A stretch of 36,027 nucleotides of DNA from assembly GCA_020853815.1 (NCBI GenBank), contig JADYYE010000071.1, positions 1-36,027 on the forward strand, written 5' to 3'. The notes under the pieces are model-generated. The model worked only from the letters and a program-made list of their open reading frames with translations, was not told the origin of the DNA and ran no database searches. Below, piece after piece: positions 31,223 to 36,027 of this stretch. Each line of letters opens with the position of its first letter. Within the stretch, counting starts at the first letter, position 1. Source of the stretch: Phycisphaerales bacterium. GTDB lineage: Bacteria > Planctomycetota > Phycisphaerae > Phycisphaerales > UBA1924. The translations under genes were made by a program, and so were the position numbers.

Positions 31223-33940
31223 TCAGCGGATCTTCACCACGCCGTTGGAGGCGTCTTTCTTCTCCTTCGCGTCCTTCGATGGCGAGGAGTCACGCGCGGG
31301 CGACAGCGCGGGCGTGGGCTCCGGGGCGGCGTCGGGAAGGATGTCGATCGACGAGGGCTTCAGGGACGGCACGTCGGAGTCGATCTTCGACTTGGCCTGC
31401 GGACCCTCCGTGAGGAGACGGAGGTCGTCGAAAAGGTCGTCGCGCATGATGCGCGGCGTGATAAAAACGTAGAGCGTTGTCTTCCGGTCCGTCTTGCTGT
31501 CGTCGCGGAAGAGAGCGCCGACGATGGGGATGTCGCCGAGCAGCGGAACTTTCACGACGGTCCGGTTGTCGGTGGAAACGACCACGCCGCCCACGACGAC
31601 CGTCATGTCGGTGGGAACCGTCACGGAGTCGGACTTGACGTTGTTCTTCTGCTTGGGCGGCGGCTGGCCGTCGCTCCCGGAGCCGGTAAAGTTGGAGAGC
31701 TCGATGTCGTACTTGAGGCGGAGGTATCCGCCCTCGGAGATCTGGGGCTTGACGGTGAGCTTGGTGCCGGCGTCGACGTACTCGTAGCTCTGCACGTCGC
31801 GGGTGCCGGTGCTCCCGGAGTTTCCGAGCGTGGTGGTCTGCGTCGGCTGCTGGTCGATGCTGGCGATCTCGGCCTCTTCGTTGTCGGCGACCAGGAGCTG
31901 GGGCGAGGAGAGGATGTGGGTGTCGATGTCGCGCCCGAACGCGGTAAGCGCGATGGGCACCTGGTCGGACTTGATGATCGCGGCGGTGAGGCCGGTGAGA
32001 CCGGTGGCGACGGTCTTGGGGTTGACCAGGCTGGTGCCGGTCGCGAAGGTGGAGAGACCGAAGTTGGTGTTGAGCACGCCGCCGGTGCCGCTGGCGTTGA
32101 TGAGCTGGGTCTCAAAGGCCAGCCGCATCTCGTCGGACGCGGTGACCGCGACGATTTTGGCCTCAAGGAAGACCTGCGGCCTGCGAAGATCGATCCTCTC
32201 GATCAGGCGCGAGAACTCGGGCTGCTGCTTGATGGGGGCCTTGACCAGCACCTGGTTGTTGGCCTTGTCGGGGATGACAAAGACGTCCGGGCCTCCGGCG
32301 AGGGAGAGCTCGCCGTCGTTGGCGCCGGTGCCGGGGTTGTAGACGGTGGTGCGTCGCCCGCCGCGGGCGCTGTAGGTGGTGCTGCTGTAGCCGCCGGTGT
32401 CCAGAAGTGGCGAAGAGCCGGTGTCGTTGGGGAGCGACTGGTTTTCGATCAGGCCGAGGATGAGCTGCGAGACCTTTTCGGCGTCGGAGTGCTTGAGCTT
32501 GTACGCGCGGATCACGACTCGCTCTTCCGAGGGGTTGATCTCCTTGATGAGCTTGGTGAGCTCTTCGTGCTGGCGCGGCGTGGCGTAGTACGTGATCTTC
32601 CCGGAGGCCTCGTCGACGACCATGGTTGGGCCGCCGGAGATCGACTTGGTCTGACGCTGCTGGTTCTGGCCCGGGTCGTAGTAGTTGTAGAAGACCGGGC
32701 GGTTGGGGTCGTTCTCCGCGGGCTTTTCGATGAGCTGGACCTCGCCCAGCCCCCGCACCTTCGCAATCTCGGCGATCTGCTTGGCGGACGAGCCGACCTC
32801 ATAGGACTTGGGCTCGAGGTTGTTCGGGACGTCGATGACTTCGAGCACCTGGTCGAGGACGGCCTCCTCATCGGGCGTGCCGCGGAAGACCAGGGCGTTG
32901 CCCGTGGGATCGACGCTGAGTCGTTCCGGGAGACTCTCGGCCTTGCTCGCGCCGGCGCCGGGCTGGCCCTGGATGGGCTGGCCGGTGTTGGGATCGATGT
33001 TGGGCTGGCCTTGGTTCTGCGTGGCGCCGGAGCCGACGTTGGCGCCCAGCAGCGCGAGCGCACGCTCCCGGGCGACGGGCGCGGAGACGAACTCCAGCTC
33101 GCGCCGGATGAAGCGGTACTTCCCGTACTGCTCCAGCAGCGACCTGACGAGGGACTCGACGGCGTTGAGTCGCCGGACGGAGTCGGTGGCGACGATCACC
33201 CCCAGCTCATCGACATAGGCGATGCCGCGGAGTCCCGGTGCGCCGGGCGCGCCGGGGTTGCCCGGGTTGGCCGCGGCCCCGCCGCCCATCTGGGCTTCGA
33301 TGGCGGGCTTGAGGAACGAGGGCTTGACGTTGGGCACGGGGAAGACGCGGGTGGTGGCGGTTTCGCCGTCGAGGTTGACCTGGACATCCGAGATCGGATG
33401 CACCATGTAGAAGCCGGTGGGGTCAAGGGTGATGGTGAAGTTGTACTGAGCGAGCAGCGCGTCGAGCAGCGGCAGGAGCTGGGTCTTCTTGACTTTGACC
33501 GGGGCGTTAAAGGTGATGGTGCCGCTGAGCTGGCCCTTGGTGCTGCTGTTGATCTCGAGGGTGGTGGTGACGTACTCGACGAGCGCGGTGAGCTCGACGG
33601 GCTCGCTGAAGGCCGACAGGGTGACCTCGTCCTCGCCGGGCTCGGGCGCGGGGAGGTGCTCGACGCCCTTGCTTCCCGTCGCGCCCTCGGCGCCGGCGGG
33701 CGGCTGAGCGCCGGCGGGGTTGATCTGGCTTGCGCCGGGCTGGCCGGCGGGGCGCGGCGAATTGGTCGGATTATTCGGGTTGTTGCGGCGTGGCGGGCCG
33801 CCCGGCTGGATCTGGGCGGTGGCGGCGGAAGCCGCGAGCAACGCGGCGAGCGCGGCGCACGCCATGGTGCGCGTGCGGCCGGCCGGGTTCTTGGCGATAC
33901 CGCCCTCACGCGGGCGAACGATCCGTCTGTCGATAGGCAC
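31223..33940 (-). CDS. gspD: Secretin GspD (outer-membrane channel)
   Basis: A 905-residue secretin. A signal peptide with a long basic n-region (PREGGIAKNPAGRTRTMACAALAALLAASAATAQ in parts, about residues 10-43) is followed by a Pro/Asn/Gly-rich stretch (about 44-95) and then N0/N1/N2-type ring domains, with NPGNPGAPGAPG and NIDPNTGQPIQGQ insertions. The C-terminal secretin domain has VFLEAKIVAV, SSPQLLVADNEEAEI, VDAGTKLTVKPQISEGGYLRLKY and VPLLGDIPIVGALFR. The end is a Lys/Asp/Ser-rich tail. The start is a GTG with GGAGGT five bases before it. It leads a gspD-gspE unit. Whether the channel serves secretion or pili cannot be decided here. Confidence 0.93.
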   Translation of the reverse strand: MPIDRRIVRPREGGIAKNPAGRTRTMACAALAALLAASAATAQIQPGGPPRRNNPNNPTNSPRPAGQPGASQINPAGAQPPAGAEGATGSKGVEHLPAPEPGEDEVTLSAFSEPVELTALVEYVTTTLEINSSTKGQLSGTITFNAPVKVKKTQLLPLLDALLAQYNFTITLDPTGFYMVHPISDVQVNLDGETATTRVFPVPNVKPSFLKPAIEAQMGGGAAANPGNPGAPGAPGLRGIAYVDELGVIVATDSVRRLNAVESLVRSLLEQYGKYRFIRRELEFVSAPVARERALALLGANVGSGATQNQGQPNIDPNTGQPIQGQPGAGASKAESLPERLSVDPTGNALVFRGTPDEEAVLDQVLEVIDVPNNLEPKSYEVGSSAKQIAEIAKVRGLGEVQLIEKPAENDPNRPVFYNYYDPGQNQQRQTKSISGGPTMVVDEASGKITYYATPRQHEELTKLIKEINPSEERVVIRAYKLKHSDAEKVSQLILGLIENQSLPNDTGSSPLLDTGGYSSTTYSARGGRRTTVYNPGTGANDGELSLAGGPDVFVIPDKANNQVLVKAPIKQQPEFSRLIERIDLRRPQVFLEAKIVAVTASDEMRLAFETQLINASGTGGVLNTNFGLSTFATGTSLVNPKTVATGLTGLTAAIIKSDQVPIALTAFGRDIDTHILSSPQLLVADNEEAEIASIDQQPTQTTTLGNSGSTGTRDVQSYEYVDAGTKLTVKPQISEGGYLRLKYDIELSNFTGSGSDGQPPPKQKNNVKSDSVTVPTDMTVVVGGVVVSTDNRTVVKVPLLGDIPIVGALFRDDSKTDRKTTLYVFITPRIMRDDLFDDLRLLTEGPQAKSKIDSDVPSLKPSSIDILPDAAPEPTPALSPARDSSPSKDAKEKKDASNGVVKIR

Positions 33941-33945
33941 GTCTG

Positions 33946-33951
33946 ACCTCC
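33946..33951 (-). promoter_or_regulatory. Shine-Dalgarno of gspD
   Basis: GGAGGT on the minus strand, five bases before GTG 33940. It decides this start over the later ATG inside the signal peptide. Confidence 0.65.
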
Positions 33952-34113
33952 ACCCGCTCCGCGGGCCCCCACAGGATACCGTTCGCGGGGCGAGGGCACC
34001 GGGGCGTCACAGAATCGTCACAACCGAGCCCGTGAGCCCAAACACGGAACGGGTTCGGGGCGGGAACGGTGTCAGACCGGGTCTTGGCTTGTGGACGAAC
34101 CGGCGGGCGCGGA

Positions 34114-35286
34114 TCACCTGAACTGGTTCCGCATCTGGATGACGGCCTCGCAGGTGCTGACCAGGGCGCGGAGCTGGCTGGCGGATTCCTTGACGCTCAT
34201 CGTCGAGGCGAGCGACTTGGCGGCCGAGTCGGCGACCTTGGCCAGACGCATGAACCCCACCGCCGGCGATGCTCCGGCGAGCTGCATCGAAAGCGAGCGG
34301 CAGACGGTCACATCCTCGCGCTTCATCGCCAGGTCGATGCGCTTCACCAGCTCCTGCAACTGCGTGATGAACGTCGGGATGAGGCAGCGGTTGGGGTGCT
34401 CTTCGGGGAGCGTCGTGCCGTTGGGATCGGTCCCACCGCCGACGGTCAGAAACTCCGCGACGGCGCGCAGGAGTTTCTCCGGGGTGACCGGCTTCACGAG
34501 GAACGCGGTGACGCCAACTTCCTGGGCTTTTTCGCGTGTCTGGGGCGTTCCGTCGGCGGTGACGAACATGACCGGGCAACGGACGTTCTTGGCACGCATC
34601 ATGAGCACCAGGTCCGCACCGGTCTTCCCATCGCCCAAGTCGAAGTCGGTGAGGACCAGGTCCACCCCGCTCTCGGCGATGGGCATGGCGTCCTCGATGG
34701 TCGCGGCCTGCTGGAGGCGAACCTGCGTGCCGCGGAGGTAGTGCTTGACGAGCGACTGCTCCATGGGCGAGTCGTCAACGTGGAGCATGTTGCCGCTCAG
34801 CTCTTCCTTGTTGACGTTCTCAAGGGAGAACCAGTCCTTCATGGGATCAACGATGAAATATTCCTTGGCGTTGATCTCCTTGTCGAACTGGATGCCGAGC
34901 TCGTGGATCGTGCCGCGCCGGTGGATGCAGCGCTTCACGGTCCCCGCCAGCTCGGTGGGCCCGAGCTTGGGGTGCGGGAGCGTGACCGTGCAGCGCGAGC
35001 CCGTATAGACATAGGCGTTGTGCAGAACGCTGATCCCGCCGCACGAGAGATTGCGGGCGGCGACCATGAGGTTGACCGTGTTCCCGCCCGGGTGGACGAG
35101 CTTGCAGGCGATCGCGGCGTTGCGGAACGGCCAGCGCACAAACGTGCGCCGCTTGTCCGGCTCGCCCTGGCCGCGGTCGAGGTCGTCGAGGAACGGGTTG
35201 AGATCGCGCGAGGCGAGCCCGATCGTGTTCTGGCGCGATGCGCCGATCACGGGCTTGCCCTTGCCGCCTGGTGCTGCTCCCGCCAT
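34114..35286 (-). CDS. PilZ and receiver-domain protein with degenerate Hpt-like C-terminus
   Basis: A 390-residue cytosolic signalling protein. PilZ domain: RTFVR (Arg47, Arg51) and NLSCGG (Asn79, Ser81, Gly84), the RxxxR and [DN]xSxxG pair that binds cyclic di-GMP. A receiver domain follows: acidic pair Asp171-Asp172, phospho-acceptor Asp214 (VLTDFD), Thr243 and Lys265 (VKP). The last 90 residues are helical and align with Hpt domains at SMQLAGASPAVGF, but the histidine is missing (Met in its place). The start at 35286 has GGGAG upstream; ATG 35322 would add 12 residues without a ribosome site. It lies between gspD and hppA on the same strand. It should integrate cyclic di-GMP with a phosphorelay; the kinase is unknown. 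Confidence 0.88.
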   Translation of the reverse strand: MAGAAPGGKGKPVIGASRQNTIGLASRDLNPFLDDLDRGQGEPDKRRTFVRWPFRNAAIACKLVHPGGNTVNLMVAARNLSCGGISVLHNAYVYTGSRCTVTLPHPKLGPTELAGTVKRCIHRRGTIHELGIQFDKEINAKEYFIVDPMKDWFSLENVNKEELSGNMLHVDDSPMEQSLVKHYLRGTQVRLQQAATIEDAMPIAESGVDLVLTDFDLGDGKTGADLVLMMRAKNVRCPVMFVTADGTPQTREKAQEVGVTAFLVKPVTPEKLLRAVAEFLTVGGGTDPNGTTLPEEHPNRCLIPTFITQLQELVKRIDLAMKREDVTVCRSLSMQLAGASPAVGFMRLAKVADSAAKSLASTMSVKESASQLRALVSTCEAVIQMRNQFR

Positions 35287-35449
35287 GTCCGCGTGCTCCC
35301 GTGGCCTCGTGGTCTCTCGCATGGCTCAATCGGCCAGATCGGAGCGGCGCATCAGGCGAGGCGGTGCGCCACGCCCCGGCGGGGAAGTTCGCCCCACTCC
35401 CGTCGGCATACTCGGACCGAAAAGCCCGGCGGCGGTGGCGCGAAGGTCC

Positions 35450-35483
35450 GAAAAGAAAACCGGCGACCCGAAGGCCGCCGGTT
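35450..35483 (-). terminator. Rho-independent terminator of hppA
   Basis: On the minus strand AACCGGCG pairs with CGCCGGTT (35458-35465 with 35476-35483) and is followed by TTCTTTTC, 27 bases after the hppA stop. Confidence 0.85.
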
Positions 35484-35510
35484 GGTGAGATCGCGTGATG
35501 TTCGGATCGC

Positions 35511-36027
<517 letters not shown>

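Noticed and set aside
30239..33946. A 1,235-codon open frame on the plus strand opposite gspE and gspD
   Set aside because: Long antisense frames are expected in GC-rich DNA. Its translation is a Gly/Val/Asp/Arg-rich string with no domain, while the minus strand encodes two clear conserved proteins.

Overview
This is a GC-rich (about 65-70% by eye), gene-dense bacterial chromosome segment with about 25 protein genes on both strands and no rRNA, tRNA, CRISPR array or prophage that I can recognise. The best guess for the host is a planctomycete, possibly of the Phycisphaerae. The grounds are a membrane protein ending in a CxxCGY...CPECG zinc ribbon, a futalosine-type menaquinone pathway (mqnA, mqnD), a membrane pyrophosphatase, an EF-P with a PGNLRAF tip loop, PilZ and secretin genes of Gram-negative type, and heavy HTH/sigma-like content. 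This is inference from gene style, not a phylogenetic result.

Layout. 1-1650: the 3' end of groEL with its terminator, then a small HUH (Y1) transposase-like gene followed by two REP-like hairpins. 1650-8024 (minus strand): two tandem chemoreceptors, one with a periplasmic CxxCH haem-type sensor domain, and a PpiD-like membrane-anchored chaperone. 8225-8978 (plus): two small exported or membrane-anchored proteins of unknown function. 9034-11441: rpsD (minus) with its terminator, divergent from purF (plus). 11491-13313 (plus): a zinc-ribbon membrane protein and mqnD. 13702-18952 (minus): a tight transcription unit in the order mqnA, a 590-residue HTH/sigma-70-like protein, a family 9 glycosyltransferase, gatB. 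19154-19804 (plus): a PglD/NeuD-type acyltransferase. 19949-26313 (minus): a GlmU-like sugar nucleotidyltransferase, an MntA-HepT (nucleotidyltransferase-HEPN) pair, polA, and after a repeat-bearing gap prmC. 26618-29260: a HAD phosphatase (plus), a Tat-exported metallo-beta-lactamase-fold hydrolase (minus) and efp (plus) with its terminator. 29471-33940 (minus): a gspD-gspE pair of type II secretion/type IV pilus type. 34114-36027 (minus): a PilZ-receiver protein and the 3' end of hppA with its terminator.

Functional themes are housekeeping information processing (groEL, rpsD, gatB, prmC, polA, efp, purF), menaquinone synthesis, envelope and secretion (PpiD-like protein, GT9, PglD-like protein, GlmU-like protein, secretin and ATPase), and signalling (two chemoreceptors, PilZ-REC). 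The intergenic gaps carry a striking set of short degenerate 7- and 8-bp tandem repeats, plus an 18-bp dispersed motif and a 45-bp direct repeat containing a perfect 18-bp palindrome.

The item most worth following up is the 16286-18058 gene. It appears to join several helix-turn-helix segments to regions resembling sigma-70 regions 2 and 4, and it lies in an apparent operon with mqnA and a glycosyltransferase.
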